Source: Vulcanimicrobiota bacterium | GTDB lineage: Bacteria > Vulcanimicrobiota > Xenobia > Xenobiales > JADMJV01 | Direction of reading: 5' to 3' | DNA length: 64,000 nt | NCBI GenBank assembly: GCA_023447635.1 | Contig: JAEXNA010000040.1 | Span: 51,731 to 115,730, forward strand | In this document: piece by piece, positions 8,817 through 18,487 of the stretch | Layout of the letters: each line of letters starts with the position of its first letter | Position numbering within the stretch: position 1 is the stretch's first letter | Program-made: the position numbers and the translations under genes | Notes under the pieces: model-generated | Told to the model about the DNA's origin: nothing | Seen by the model: the letters and a program-made list of their open reading frames with translations, nothing else | Databases searched by the model: none

Positions 8817-9812
8817 GTGACTCGGCGCTTCTTCGACCAGCCCGTCCCTATCCGCATCTTGCGGGGGACCTTGCTGGCGCTGCTTTTGGCGGGGCTAGCC
8901 TACCTCACTCCCACGCCCTACATGTTAGAGGCGCCTGGCCGAACGGTGTCGGCGAGCGAGATGCTGCGCATCGACGACGCCAAGGCCCATCCGGTCCACG
9001 GTCGTTTTCTGATGACGACCGTCCTGGCCGAACCGGCCACCGTTCTTCTCTGCGTTTACGGGCTGCTCGATCCGGCGGCCACCCTGACCCGACCCGAGGC
9101 AAAGCCGAAAGCGGGAGAGCATGCCCAGTCGCCCTCTAGCGATGCCGGCCAGATGGAACTGAGTCAGATGTTCTCGACCAGGGTCGCCCTGGAAGCTCTC
9201 GGCTACCCCTTGAAAGGCCACTTTCTGGGACTCCGGGTGCTGGGGCTTCTGCCCGACTCGCCGAACGCCGGAAAACTCGAGCCGGGCGACCTGCTGGTCG
9301 CTATTGAGGATAAAGCGCCTCCAAGCATGCATGACCTTCGCACCGTTCTGGACCAAAAAGAGCCTCAGCAGACCATGCAAACCCGAGTTCAGCGAGGAGA
9401 CAGCGAGATCGACCTCCCTCTGACGGTCGCCCTGCTGGGAGGCCAGACTCGGGTGGGGGCGGCCCTGAGACCCGAATTTAGCCAGATCGAACTGCCCGTG
9501 AAGATCGAGTTCCTCAGCAGCAATACCAGCGGCGCTTCGGCCGGGCTGGTCTTCGCTCTCCAGATCTACGACCAGCTCAGCCCTCGCGACCTGGCTCGCG
9601 GTCGTATCATCGCGGCGACCGGGACCCTGGACCCCAGGGGACAGGTGGGAGGGATTGAGGGGATCTCCTATAAGCTGGTTTCGGTAGAGCGGGCTGGGGC
9701 GGAAATCTTTCTTGTTCCCCAGGAGAATTACGAGGAGATCAAGACCATTCCGACCAGCGTGAAGATTATCCCGGTCAGCACCTTTCAAGAGGCCCTCGAT
9801 GCGCTGGACTAG
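8817..9812 (+). CDS. YlbL-type PDZ/Lon (S16) membrane serine protease
   Basis: The 331-residue product has an N-terminal membrane anchor (about 13-29), a PDZ domain (about 135-200; GLLPDSPNAGKLEPGDLLV), and a Lon-type S16 protease domain. The catalytic Ser is in NTSGASAGLVFAL and the catalytic Lys in GGIEGISYKL. The active site would face outside the cytoplasm. coaD-ylbL linkage is known from Firmicutes, which supports the call. It starts with GTG, with GGGAGA upstream. The 3' end overlaps the next gene by 14 bases. Confidence 0.92.
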   Translation: MTRRFFDQPVPIRILRGTLLALLLAGLAYLTPTPYMLEAPGRTVSASEMLRIDDAKAHPVHGRFLMTTVLAEPATVLLCVYGLLDPAATLTRPEAKPKAGEHAQSPSSDAGQMELSQMFSTRVALEALGYPLKGHFLGLRVLGLLPDSPNAGKLEPGDLLVAIEDKAPPSMHDLRTVLDQKEPQQTMQTRVQRGDSEIDLPLTVALLGGQTRVGAALRPEFSQIELPVKIEFLSSNTSGASAGLVFALQIYDQLSPRDLARGRIIAATGTLDPRGQVGGIEGISYKLVSVERAGAEIFLVPQENYEEIKTIPTSVKIIPVSTFQEALDALD

Positions 9813-10908
9813 ACGCGCCGCCACGCTACTGCTGGGACTTGGCCTGAGTGGGGCAGCCCTGGCGCAGGACGTCACCGTGACGGGCAGCCCCGCCTCCTCG
9901 AGCTTTCTGCGCGAGGTTCTGGGCTCTCGCGGCTGGACCGAGTTCCCCGCGCGCCCGCTGGCCCCGGGCCAAAGCTGGAAAGACAGCTCCGGACGTCGGG
10001 TGGTGAACCTGGACTGGACGGCCCCGGCGCCCGCGGTGGCCGCCCTCTCGGACCATCCCGAGGACGTCGACCGACGCGGCCTGCTGTTTTCTGGCGGGCT
10101 GACGACCAACCGCCCGATTCGCTTTCAGTACTACCATCTGGGTTCGCTACACGGCGCCTCGCCCCAGTTGGCCCTTCTGGTCAGCAACCCCGGCTCCTCG
10201 GCGGCGCGCCTTCACCTGAGCCAGGCGGCCGGAACTCCGTCGGGCGACTACTTCAAGACCGGGCACGGCAACAACGTCGCCTGGTTCCAGGCGACCCTGG
10301 CCAATCAGGGCGAATTCTTGGACTTTGCCCCGGGCGAAAGCCGTATCGTTTTCCGTCAGCCCATGCCGCTGGAGCGGGTCGTCAGCGGGACCTTAGGGCT
10401 AAGTCAAACCGAGGGGCCTCCCCTGCAGTTTGGACTGCTAGCCTTACCCGACGCCAACGAACCGCCGTCCTGGAATAATCTGCTCAAAGACGGCGACGTC
10501 CACTCGCGAGGCTTCTACCCGGTGGCCACCCAGCGGCTGCGCCGGCGGCACACGGTGGGAGCCGGGGAGACTCGAGTGGCGGTGGGGGCGCTGCGCCAGG
10601 AGACGTTTTCCGGAGTCCGCGAGCTTCGTGGCGACTACGGGGTGCTCTACGACGTGGAGCTTGAACTGGCCAACCCCACCTCTGAGCCGGTCGACCTGAG
10701 CCTGCTGTTCCAACCTCGAGGGGGAGCCGCCACCGGAACCTTCCTATGGGACGAACGGGTGGTCGAGGTGCCCCGTACCGACGCCTTCGCCGAAGCGCCC
10801 CTGGGCAAGGTCACGCTGGCCGCCGGAGAGACCAAAGTGGTCAAGCTTCAGACGATCCCCGAAGGGGCGTCGTCGTATCCCGTCAGAATTCTGGTCCGCG
10901 ACCAATGA
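9799..10908 (+). CDS. exported protein of unknown function
   Basis: The 369-residue product has a clear Sec signal peptide (RWTRRAATLLLGLGLSG, cleavage after ALA) and then a beta-rich sequence without recognisable motifs. Repeated VxLxNPxxxP-type stretches (LLVSNPGSSAARLHL; LELANPTSEPVDLSL) suggest beta-sandwich domains. It overlaps the YlbL-like gene by 14 bases and is probably cotranscribed. No family is recognised. Confidence 0.82.
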   Translation: MRWTRRAATLLLGLGLSGAALAQDVTVTGSPASSSFLREVLGSRGWTEFPARPLAPGQSWKDSSGRRVVNLDWTAPAPAVAALSDHPEDVDRRGLLFSGGLTTNRPIRFQYYHLGSLHGASPQLALLVSNPGSSAARLHLSQAAGTPSGDYFKTGHGNNVAWFQATLANQGEFLDFAPGESRIVFRQPMPLERVVSGTLGLSQTEGPPLQFGLLALPDANEPPSWNNLLKDGDVHSRGFYPVATQRLRRRHTVGAGETRVAVGALRQETFSGVRELRGDYGVLYDVELELANPTSEPVDLSLLFQPRGGAATGTFLWDERVVEVPRTDAFAEAPLGKVTLAAGETKVVKLQTIPEGASSYPVRILVRDQ

Positions 10909-11048
10909 ACATAAGGAACCGCCACATGTCGATGAGGCAACAGAGGCTGTGCAGAATTTCTCTAGCAGATAGCTGGACGAACGAGGAGGGAACTCTCTAC
11001 AGATACGGGAAATTCCTCATGTTCGACCAGTGTCGGACGGGTTTCTAG

Positions 11049-13553
11049 GTGTCCCAACAAAGCGAAGGTAAGTCCAAGACTCTATCGGGAGTGCTCGCGG
11101 CGCTGGCTGTTCTAGCCACGCTGGGCGGTGCCTTTTTCGCGTCGACCTCGGTCGCGCCGGGGCCCGCCATCATCTGCGCGCTGATCGCCGGCCTGATCCT
11201 GGAGAACCGGTCGGGCCCGCTGGCCGCCGCTGGATACTTCTCGCTGGGCGCCCCGATGTTCGTGCTTCTGGCCTACATCCACGGACCCGGTACAACAGTA
11301 GCCTCCCCCCTGGGCGCCGCTTGTCTAGCCGTCGCCGTGGCCGGTATCTCGTCCATCGGACGTTTGACCTCGGGAAGCCATAGCCTCAGCACCCGTCTGG
11401 CCGGTGCCGGAGTGAACACCCTGCGGGTGGCCGCCGTAGCCGCGACCATCTTTGGAATGCAGACGGCGGCGCCGACGGTGCTGGCCGCTTCGGTGGGCGC
11501 CGGCTTCGTCGCCTGGCTGTTATTTGACACTATCGTCACTTCGTCGGTCATCTCCATGACCGAGGAAGACGATTTCCAGCAAGCCTGGAGGGACGTGGTC
11601 GCCTCGCCCCCCAACCGCTTGCTGCTGGCGCTGCCCGCCCTGGCCGGCGCCCTGGGCACGGGCCTGGGCACCTCGTCCGAGGAAGTCGTCGCCGTCATCG
11701 TCACGGCGCTGGCCGCCCTGCCGTTTGCGGGCGCTCTGGGCTACTGGCTGGACGGCATCAAGGTGCGCGACCAGGAAGAGCTCGAGCGGCAGCTTCGTAT
11801 GGCCCAGCACCAGGCCAAGACGCAGCGCGACGCGGGTGAGAAATTCACCAAAGAGAACAAGAAACTTTCCGACGAACTGCAGAGCGTGTACGACATGGCT
11901 CGCAGCCTGGGCGCCTCGACGCAACTCGAGGAAACCGTGGGCATCGTCCTCTCCATGGTGCGCCGCCTGCGTATCCCGTTCCAGTCCTGCGTGATCTTGC
12001 TCTACCGCAAGGACACCCTGACCCCGGTCCTTTCCGAGACGCCTTATCGCGACGTGCTGGCGATGTCCCATCTGCTGCAGCTGGAAGAGTCGCTCATCAA
12101 AGAGGTGGTGGAAAGTCGCCGCGCTCGCTTGAAGCCCGATCTCCCCGCCTCGTCGGAGGGCCGTATCTTCAAGGACGAACGGTCCGTGATGTGTGTGCCG
12201 CTGATCGTCAGCAAAGAGACCGTCGGCGTCATCTACGTTGGCTCGGTGCCGGTCAACACCCACACCGAAGAGCATCTGAACGCGCTGCGGATGCTGACCG
12301 CCTTCGCGGCCCCCTCGGTGAAAACGGCCATGCTGTTCGAAGACAAAGACGAAGACTTGTTCCGGGTCAAAAAGATTCTGGCGGCGGTGGAAGCCAAGAA
12401 CGCTCAGCTCGCTGGACTTCAGCAGATGGGTCAACAGATGGGCGCCTCGCTGAAGGCGGCAACCACGATGGAAGTGGTCGCTTCGTCCATCAAGACGATG
12501 ATCCCGGATGCCCAGAGCGTGATCCTGTTTGTCCGCGACACGGAAGACGGGACCGGTCACGCCCTGAAGGCCGAATACCCTTACACCCCGTACGCCGACT
12601 ACGTGCGCAATCTGGCGCTGCGCGACGACGAAGGGCTGCTGGGTAAAGCGATCAGCCTCTCCAACACCATCCTGGTCCAGGACACCGAGATGTTCGACGT
12701 GCAGAACTTGCTGGGCTCGGAGAAATCTGTCGTCGTGGCGCCGCTATTCGGCGGCCCCGAAGAAGGCGCCGAACAGAGCGAGGAAGGCGCGGTCGCCCAG
12801 ACCACCCTGATGGGCTGTCTGTATGTGGGCGCGGCCAAAGAAAACGCCCTCACCGAAGAGCATCGCAACATTATCGAGACCGTGTCGTACCAGACGGCGA
12901 TGGCGCTGAAGAACTCCCGACTCTACGAGCAGACCCAGCAGATGGCGCTGACCGACGGTCTGACCGGCCTTTACACTCACCGCTTGTTCCAGGACAAGCT
13001 CAACGAAGAGATCGAGTACGCCTCGCGCCACAACCAGAACGTGGTGCTGGTCATGGTCGACGCCGACAACTTCAAGACGTACAACGACACCCTGGGCCAC
13101 CCGGCCGGCGACGCCCTGCTCAAAGAGATCGCGGCTCTGCTCAAAGACAAGGTTCGCGCCGCCGACATCGTCTGTCGCTACGGCGGTGACGAGTTCGCCC
13201 TGCTGCTCAAGAACACGCGCAAAGAGGATGCGGCCCGGATGTGCGAGCGGATCCGCGAAGCGTTCCAACTGCGCTTCGGCGGCAACGCGGTCCAGGTCAC
13301 CTCATCGATCGGACTGGCCTGCTTCCCGATCGATGCCGATTCGAAAAAGGATCTGGCTCAAGCCGCCGACGACGCGCTCTACGTTTCCAAACGCGGCGGT
13401 CGTAACCGGGTCTCCGTCTCGAAGACACTGGAAGAACGGCGACGCGATGGTCCGATGGTCCAGGAGATCATCAAACGGCCGGCCCAGATTGAAGCCGAGA
13501 AGGCTGCTGCTGCGGCAGCCAAAGCCGCCGCCGAAGCCGAAGCGAAGAAGTAA
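11049..13553 (+). CDS. membrane GAF-GGDEF diguanylate cyclase
   Basis: The 834-residue product has an N-terminal region of about 230 residues with several hydrophobic membrane segments, a coiled coil (EELERQLRMAQHQAKTQ), two GAF-like domains (about 285-440 and 460-620) and a C-terminal GGDEF domain. The active motif GGDEF is intact at 712-716, and an inhibitory RxxD I-site (RAAD, 703-706) is present. It should make c-di-GMP with product feedback. An Ala/Lys/Glu-rich tail follows. The GTG start has no good ribosome site. A strong terminator follows. Confidence 0.95.
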   Translation: MSQQSEGKSKTLSGVLAALAVLATLGGAFFASTSVAPGPAIICALIAGLILENRSGPLAAAGYFSLGAPMFVLLAYIHGPGTTVASPLGAACLAVAVAGISSIGRLTSGSHSLSTRLAGAGVNTLRVAAVAATIFGMQTAAPTVLAASVGAGFVAWLLFDTIVTSSVISMTEEDDFQQAWRDVVASPPNRLLLALPALAGALGTGLGTSSEEVVAVIVTALAALPFAGALGYWLDGIKVRDQEELERQLRMAQHQAKTQRDAGEKFTKENKKLSDELQSVYDMARSLGASTQLEETVGIVLSMVRRLRIPFQSCVILLYRKDTLTPVLSETPYRDVLAMSHLLQLEESLIKEVVESRRARLKPDLPASSEGRIFKDERSVMCVPLIVSKETVGVIYVGSVPVNTHTEEHLNALRMLTAFAAPSVKTAMLFEDKDEDLFRVKKILAAVEAKNAQLAGLQQMGQQMGASLKAATTMEVVASSIKTMIPDAQSVILFVRDTEDGTGHALKAEYPYTPYADYVRNLALRDDEGLLGKAISLSNTILVQDTEMFDVQNLLGSEKSVVVAPLFGGPEEGAEQSEEGAVAQTTLMGCLYVGAAKENALTEEHRNIIETVSYQTAMALKNSRLYEQTQQMALTDGLTGLYTHRLFQDKLNEEIEYASRHNQNVVLVMVDADNFKTYNDTLGHPAGDALLKEIAALLKDKVRAADIVCRYGGDEFALLLKNTRKEDAARMCERIREAFQLRFGGNAVQVTSSIGLACFPIDADSKKDLAQAADDALYVSKRGGRNRVSVSKTLEERRRDGPMVQEIIKRPAQIEAEKAAAAAAKAAAEAEAKK

Positions 13554-13554
13554 G

Positions 13555-13587
13555 AAAACCCCCGCCGTAACAGCGGGGGTTTTTCTT
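13555..13587 (+). terminator. intrinsic terminator of the diguanylate cyclase gene
   Basis: The stem AACCCCCGC / GCGGGGGTT has loop CGTAACA and a T-rich tail. Confidence 0.88.
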
Positions 13588-13697
13588 TGTCGGACCGAGG
13601 TTCGCCCAGGGCGAGCGCTAGAGTCGACCTGGGCTAACCCTCTCGCCGTCAGGTGGCGAAGGCCGTGTCGCTCTCCCACCGGGGCCCCGTCTCCCCC

Positions 13698-14492
13698 TCA
13701 ACCAGCCTCGGCTCCTCCCCCTATCCCCGCCTTCTCCTCTTGCCCACAGAAACTGCAGAAGGTTCCCTCGTCGCGAGTCAGCACCCCGCAGCGGGAACAC
13801 TGTCGACTTCCGTACGGCAGTTCGCGCTCGTACTCCTGACGCAAAAACGCCTCTAAAGTAGCCTGACGGAAGCCAAACCAGAGAACGGCCAGGGTCAGCA
13901 CTGCCAGCACCATCCGGTCGGTCATCAAGAACCAGTCGTAAAGCCCGTGAGCGAGGCTGGAAAGGAGCAGGCTGCCCAGCAGCAGACCCCAGCGGGGCCT
14001 CTCCCCGTCCCTGGCTCCCAGAGCCACCCCCCAGACGGCAGCGAAGAGAACGTGTCCCAGGGTCGAGAACAGAAAGCGGCCGACCAGGACCCCTTCTCCG
14101 TACGACAGGACGTAGCGTACGTTCTCGGTGGTGGCAAAGCCCAGCGCAACGGCGCCAGACAGCTGCAGGGTGACCAGAGGGTCGCGACCCAGCCGAGGCA
14201 CGGCGATCCCGGCAAAGGCGCAGAACCCCTTGGCGAACTCCTCGACCAGCCCCACTCCAAAGAGGAAATACACCAGCATCCCCAGCACGGGGACGGCCTG
14301 CAGACGGTCGACCCCCAGCCCTCGAGAGAGAGCCAGGGTCAGTTCGGTCGAGAGCCACCCCAGCCCCAGGCTCCAAAGCCAGAGCCAGGGGGCGATCCCG
14401 CGTCGCCGAGAAAGAGAGCGCAGATAGGCCAGCCAGAACAGGCCGGGCAGCAGCGAGAGCAAAACGGCACGAAGCAAGGCGGGCTCAGTCAA
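13698..14492 (-). CDS. PrsW-family intramembrane metalloprotease with zinc ribbon
   Basis: This polytopic membrane protein (264 residues from this start) has the PrsW motif set: VEEFAKG (EExxK), TTENVRY, GHVLFAAVWG and AHGLYDW. A C-terminal zinc ribbon (CSRCG then CSFCG) follows. PrsW proteins cut anti-sigma factors or act in regulated intramembrane proteolysis; the target here is unknown. I propose the TTG at 14,492, which overlaps the previous gene's stop. An ATG at 14,525 would add 11 residues. It is the last gene of the four-gene gspF operon. Confidence 0.88.
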   Translation of the reverse strand: MTEPALLRAVLLSLLPGLFWLAYLRSLSRRRGIAPWLWLWSLGLGWLSTELTLALSRGLGVDRLQAVPVLGMLVYFLFGVGLVEEFAKGFCAFAGIAVPRLGRDPLVTLQLSGAVALGFATTENVRYVLSYGEGVLVGRFLFSTLGHVLFAAVWGVALGARDGERPRWGLLLGSLLLSSLAHGLYDWFLMTDRMVLAVLTLAVLWFGFRQATLEAFLRQEYERELPYGSRQCSRCGVLTRDEGTFCSFCGQEEKAGIGGGAEAG

Positions 14493-15024
14493 GGCGAACC
14501 TCGTACGAACCGCTGAGCTCATCAAGGGTCGACAGCGCTCGCGCCCCCTGAAAGAGGGACAGGGTCAGATACGGCGCCTCGGCAAAGGTGCGAAGAAAGC
14601 TAGAGCGGTAGGACGCCTTGCCGGCCTGCCGGTTCACCGTCAGATGATGGAAGACCGCCTGGCCAAACGACTGGCGCCCGCCCGCCCGGGACAGAGCCCG
14701 GTACAGCAAGCCGACCAGCACTCCTAGCGGCAGGCTCCAAACCAGGGGCAGCGCCCAGAACTGGGCGGCCACCACCACGCTCACTCCCAGGAGGTCCAGG
14801 CCCAGAGCGGCCAGCATGCCCCAGCGGGCCGCCTCGACAGGGAGCAACAGGGTCTCTGGAGCGTCCTCGAGCCGGGCAGCGCAGTGAGCGCAGTGCTGCT
14901 CTCGAGGGTACACCTCACGACCGCAGGACGGACAGTCGCGACGAAGGTAAAACTCCTGATCCAGGGGACAGCGCGCTTCGCCGGGCCTGGCCACGCCCAG
15001 GCACTGCCGGCAGAATGGGCTCAA
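14485..15024 (-). CDS. double zinc-ribbon protein with RDD-like membrane domain
   Basis: The 179-residue product begins with cysteine pairs CRQC, CPSCG and CAHC (residues about 5-50). Two membrane segments (about 70-115) and an RDD-type tail (GGRQSFGQAVFHHL) follow. The TTG start overlaps the preceding gene's TGA in the sequence ATTGA, as in trpF. Four-cysteine ribbons also end the adjacent PrsW protein, so the two may work together. The function is unknown. Confidence 0.78.
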   Translation of the reverse strand: MSPFCRQCLGVARPGEARCPLDQEFYLRRDCPSCGREVYPREQHCAHCAARLEDAPETLLLPVEAARWGMLAALGLDLLGVSVVVAAQFWALPLVWSLPLGVLVGLLYRALSRAGGRQSFGQAVFHHLTVNRQAGKASYRSSFLRTFAEAPYLTLSLFQGARALSTLDELSGSYEVRLD

Positions 15025-15482
15025 TCGTCGCGTCCGATGTGTTTGCTGTAGAGACCGGCGCCCGCCATCAGGGCCAGCAGCACGAGAGCTCCAACAAAAG
15101 AGGTCGCGGCGTCGGCCCGATCGCGCTTTTCTCTCTCCTTGCGCCCACTGGCCACCTCGGCGCTGGGAGTAGGAGTGCCCTCTGGAGAGGAAGCGCGAGA
15201 AGTCGCCCGGGACGAACCGGGGCCCGAGCGCTGGACTCCGTATCTCCGGCCGTTGGCACCGGCACCGGGATCGGACTCGTAAGTGGCCGAAGGACGGGTC
15301 GCTCGAGGCGCCTCCCCCACAGGAGCCACGCCCGAGGCGGTGGTAAATCGCTTGCCCGAGGGGTTGTCCGTAGGGATCGACTTCAGCGACTCCTCGGCGT
15401 CTTCGACCACACCCCCCAGCACCGGGCCGCCCAGCACCAGCAAGACCAGGCCCAGAAGCCATATCATCTTGCCCCAGCGCAC
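15021..15482 (-). CDS. small protein with N- and C-terminal membrane segments
   Basis: The product (153 residues from GTG 15,482) has a hydrophobic N-terminus (MIWLLGLVLLVLGGP), a low-complexity Pro/Ser/Ala/Arg middle and a C-terminal membrane helix (FVGALVLLALMAGAGLY) with a charged end. GTG at 15,482 gives a positively charged start to the signal sequence; ATG at 15,467 is the alternative. It lies 2 bases after gspF. No family is recognised. Confidence 0.7.
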   Translation of the reverse strand: MRWGKMIWLLGLVLLVLGGPVLGGVVEDAEESLKSIPTDNPSGKRFTTASGVAPVGEAPRATRPSATYESDPGAGANGRRYGVQRSGPGSSRATSRASSPEGTPTPSAEVASGRKEREKRDRADAATSFVGALVLLALMAGAGLYSKHIGRDD

Positions 15483-15484
15483 GG

Positions 15485-16702
15485 CTAAAACATCGCCATC
15501 AACTGGTAAATTGGCTGAAACACAGCCACCAGGACGAACATGACGAGAGCTCCCATAAAGGCGATCATAACGGGCTCGATCAGGGCTGTAAAGGCTGCCA
15601 GAGCCAGTTGGACCTCTTCCTCGAAAAAGTCGCCCAGGCGCAGCAGCATCACGCTCAGGTCTCCGGCCTGCTCCCCCGCCTCCGTCATCTGCACGAAAAC
15701 CCTCGGAAAGACGGGAGAGCCGTCCAGCGCGGCCGAGAGCCTGGTCCCGCGTTTCATTTCCCCCGAGACCCGCTCGATAGCGTCCCGGATGATCGAGTTG
15801 CTGCTGGCCGCCCCGGCGATGCGTAGCGCCATCAGGGCGGGCACTCCGCTGGCCAACAGGGTCCCCAGCGTCCGAGCCACCCGACTCAGGGCGATCTTGC
15901 GCGCCAGGTCGCCGAGATAGGGCAGCTCCAAGCGGATCCAGTCCCACTGGCGCCGCCCGACGGGAGTCTGAAAATAGCGCCAGGAAAGGAAGCCGCCGAT
16001 GGCGCCTCCGGCCAGCGCCGGCATGAAGACGATCGGGTTTCGCACCGTCTCGGTCACCGTGATCAGCGCCCGGGTGAACAGGGGAAGAGCGATGTCGAGC
16101 CCTTTGAAAAGGTCGATAAAGGTGGGAAAGACATAGCTGACCATGCCGATGGTGAGCAGGCAGCAGGCAGAGAAAACCATAAACGGATACACGGAGGCCT
16201 GGCTCCAGGCCCGGCGCAGGGCGAGGTCCTTCTCCATATAGACGGCGAGGCGCTCGAGCATCTCCTCGAGGTTGCCGGACATCTCGCCGGCTTTGATCAG
16301 CGGCGTGGTCAGGGCGGGGAACTTGCCCGCCTGGTTCTCGAACGCCTGGGTCAGGGAAAACCCCGTGCGCACCTCTTTACGAATCTGCAAAACGGCCTTG
16401 TCGACCCGGTTGTCCAGCCCCTGGTAGGTCAGATTGTCGAGGATTCGGCCGAGCGGGATGCCGGCTTTGATCATGGTGGCCAACTGACGGATCATCACCA
16501 TGGTGGGATAAAGGGGGAGCCTTTTGCCAAACCCTAGCGCCGTCATCAGCTGGCCTACAGTGTTGCGATGCTCCCGCACGTCGAGAACCGTCAAATCCCG
16601 CTCGCGCAGACGTTCGGCCAACTCGCTTGGGAGTCGGGCCGTGTCTACCCCGCGTACCGTTTGACCCGTCTTGTCGATGGCCACAAACTGATAGGAGGGC
16701 AT
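15485..16702 (-). CDS. gspF: type II secretion / type IV pilus inner-membrane protein F
   Basis: The 405-residue product matches the T2SSF/PilC length. It carries two T2SSF repeats of about 120 residues (motifs LIKAGEMSGNLEEML and QMTEAGEQAGDLSVML), three membrane helices, and the N-terminal YQFVAIDKTGQTVRG. It would form the inner-membrane platform of a type II secretion or pilus machine. No ATPase or pilin gene is adjacent. The ATG at 16,702 has GAGAGAGA upstream. It leads a four-gene overlapping operon with PrsW. Confidence 0.93.
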   Translation of the reverse strand: MPSYQFVAIDKTGQTVRGVDTARLPSELAERLRERDLTVLDVREHRNTVGQLMTALGFGKRLPLYPTMVMIRQLATMIKAGIPLGRILDNLTYQGLDNRVDKAVLQIRKEVRTGFSLTQAFENQAGKFPALTTPLIKAGEMSGNLEEMLERLAVYMEKDLALRRAWSQASVYPFMVFSACCLLTIGMVSYVFPTFIDLFKGLDIALPLFTRALITVTETVRNPIVFMPALAGGAIGGFLSWRYFQTPVGRRQWDWIRLELPYLGDLARKIALSRVARTLGTLLASGVPALMALRIAGAASSNSIIRDAIERVSGEMKRGTRLSAALDGSPVFPRVFVQMTEAGEQAGDLSVMLLRLGDFFEEEVQLALAAFTALIEPVMIAFMGALVMFVLVAVFQPIYQLMAMF

Positions 16703-16855
16703 TTCTCTCTCTTCGGCTCGGGAGAATCCGACCCTTTCCCCTAAAGCCAACCTTTAGATTGAACCGCATCTTCGGGGGTCGGATTCGCTCGGGGAAGACG
16801 AATTTTGGCGAGGCGGTCCGAGGGGATAGGCGCCCTCGCCTCGTAGGCGGCCGCT

Positions 16856-18121
16856 ATGCTTACCTCGGACCAAATCTACGACGCTATGTGCGACATCATC
16901 CCCGGCGGCGTCAACAGCCCTTTTCGCGCCTTTCATCTGGTGGGAGGCAAGGCGCGCGTCCTGGTGCGCGGCCAGGGCTCTCGCGTGTGGGACGCCGACG
17001 GGCGGGAATACATCGACTTCTGCTGCGGCTGGGGACCGCTGGTGCTTGGACACAGCCATCCCGCTATCACCGAGGCGGTGACGGCGGCCCTGCAAGACGG
17101 GGCGCTGTTTGGCGCGCCGACCCCCTGGGAGGGGGAACTGGCCCGAGCGCTGCAGCGGTTCTTGCCCTCGCTCGAGATGATGCGCTTCGTCAACTCGGGC
17201 GCGGAGGCGGTGATGAGCGCGCTTCGCGTCGCCCGCGCGGCCACGGGACGACCCAAAGTGATCAAGTTCGAAGGCTGCTACCACGGGCACGTGGCGCCGC
17301 TGGACGCCGCCGGCCAGGAGGCCGAGGAGGCTGGCGGACCTGTCCCCCTGGGCACCACTCCAGCGGTGGTGGCCGACACCTTGCTCGCCCGCTTTGGAGA
17401 CCTGGCCTCGGTCGAGGCGCTGTTCGAGCAGTACCCCGACCAGATCGCCTGCATCATCCTCGAACCGGTGACGGGGAGCATGGGCGTGATCTCGGCGGAG
17501 AAGAGCTTCCTGGTCGACCTTCAGGCGCTTTGCCACAAGCACGGCGCGCTGGTGATCTACGACGAGGTTCTTACTGGATTTCGCGTGGCGGCGGGTGGGG
17601 CCCAGACGGTCCTGGGGATCACCCCGGACCTGACCTGTCTGGGCAAGGCGGTCGCTGGAGGGCTGCCTATCGGCGTCTACGGCGGTCGCGCCGACCTGAT
17701 GCGCAAGGTGGCCCCGCTAGGAGCCGTCTATCAAGCGGGCACTTTTTGCGGTAACCCTCTGACCGTGCGCGCCGCCCTGGCCTGCATGGCCGAGTACGCC
17801 AAACCAGACTGCTTCCCCACCTTGATCGCCCGAACCGAGCGGTTCTGCCAGGGGCTGAGGGAGGTCTTCCCTCAGGCGCTGATACCGCAAGCCGGCGGAA
17901 TGTTCGGATTTGGATTCGGGGTCTCGCAGTTGCGCGACCATGCCGACGCGGCCCGGTTGGATACGGAAGAGTTCGCTCGCTTCTTCCATGCAGCGCTGGC
18001 CGAAGGCGTTTATTTCCCGCCTTCGACCTTCGATGCGGCCGCCTTGTCCACGGCTCATACCGAGTCGGACCTCGAGGAGGCGCTGGCTCGCCTGGCCAGA
18101 GCCGCCTCGACACTGGCCTGA
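16856..18121 (+). CDS. hemL: glutamate-1-semialdehyde 2,1-aminomutase
   Basis: The 421-residue product converts glutamate-1-semialdehyde to 5-aminolevulinate in C5 haem synthesis. The N-terminal PGGVNSPFRAF is the family signature. The PLP Lys is at about 264 in CLGKAVAGGLPIG, and NSGAEAVMSALR binds phosphate. It is divergent from gspF, and promoter elements must lie in the 150 bases between. Confidence 0.96.
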   Translation: MLTSDQIYDAMCDIIPGGVNSPFRAFHLVGGKARVLVRGQGSRVWDADGREYIDFCCGWGPLVLGHSHPAITEAVTAALQDGALFGAPTPWEGELARALQRFLPSLEMMRFVNSGAEAVMSALRVARAATGRPKVIKFEGCYHGHVAPLDAAGQEAEEAGGPVPLGTTPAVVADTLLARFGDLASVEALFEQYPDQIACIILEPVTGSMGVISAEKSFLVDLQALCHKHGALVIYDEVLTGFRVAAGGAQTVLGITPDLTCLGKAVAGGLPIGVYGGRADLMRKVAPLGAVYQAGTFCGNPLTVRAALACMAEYAKPDCFPTLIARTERFCQGLREVFPQALIPQAGGMFGFGFGVSQLRDHADAARLDTEEFARFFHAALAEGVYFPPSTFDAAALSTAHTESDLEEALARLARAASTLA

Positions 18122-18175
18122 CGGGGGCCGCAGAGGCGGCAAAGGACTCTCTAGAAGGGAACAGAAGCACTCTCT

Positions 18176-18481
18176 ATGGGCCTATTCGATATGTTAGGGG
18201 ACTCTTTCAAGGGGGCCTCAAAGAGCGTTCAAAAGTCGCGCGACGCCGCTATCCGCAACTCCGAGAAGATGTTGCGCATCCAGCGCTTGAAGATGGATGT
18301 GCAGACCAAACGCGAGGACAAAGAGAAGAAGATGCAGTCGCTGGCCCATAAGGTCTACGAACTGTACGCCAAGAACAAACTGACCGACCCGGAGCTGCTC
18401 GCCATCTGCCAGGACATCAAGACGCTACAGTGGCAGATCGACGAAAGCTGGACCGAGATCAACCATCTCGGGAAACAGTAG
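18176..18481 (+). CDS. small coiled-coil protein
   Basis: The 101-residue, strongly charged helical protein (KMDVQTKREDKEKKMQSLAH) starts with an amphipathic MGLFDMLGDSFKG segment. It lies 54 bases after hemL and 6 bases before rdgB, so it is probably cotranscribed. No family is recognised. Confidence 0.75.
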   Translation: MGLFDMLGDSFKGASKSVQKSRDAAIRNSEKMLRIQRLKMDVQTKREDKEKKMQSLAHKVYELYAKNKLTDPELLAICQDIKTLQWQIDESWTEINHLGKQ

Positions 18482-18487
18482 AGCGCT

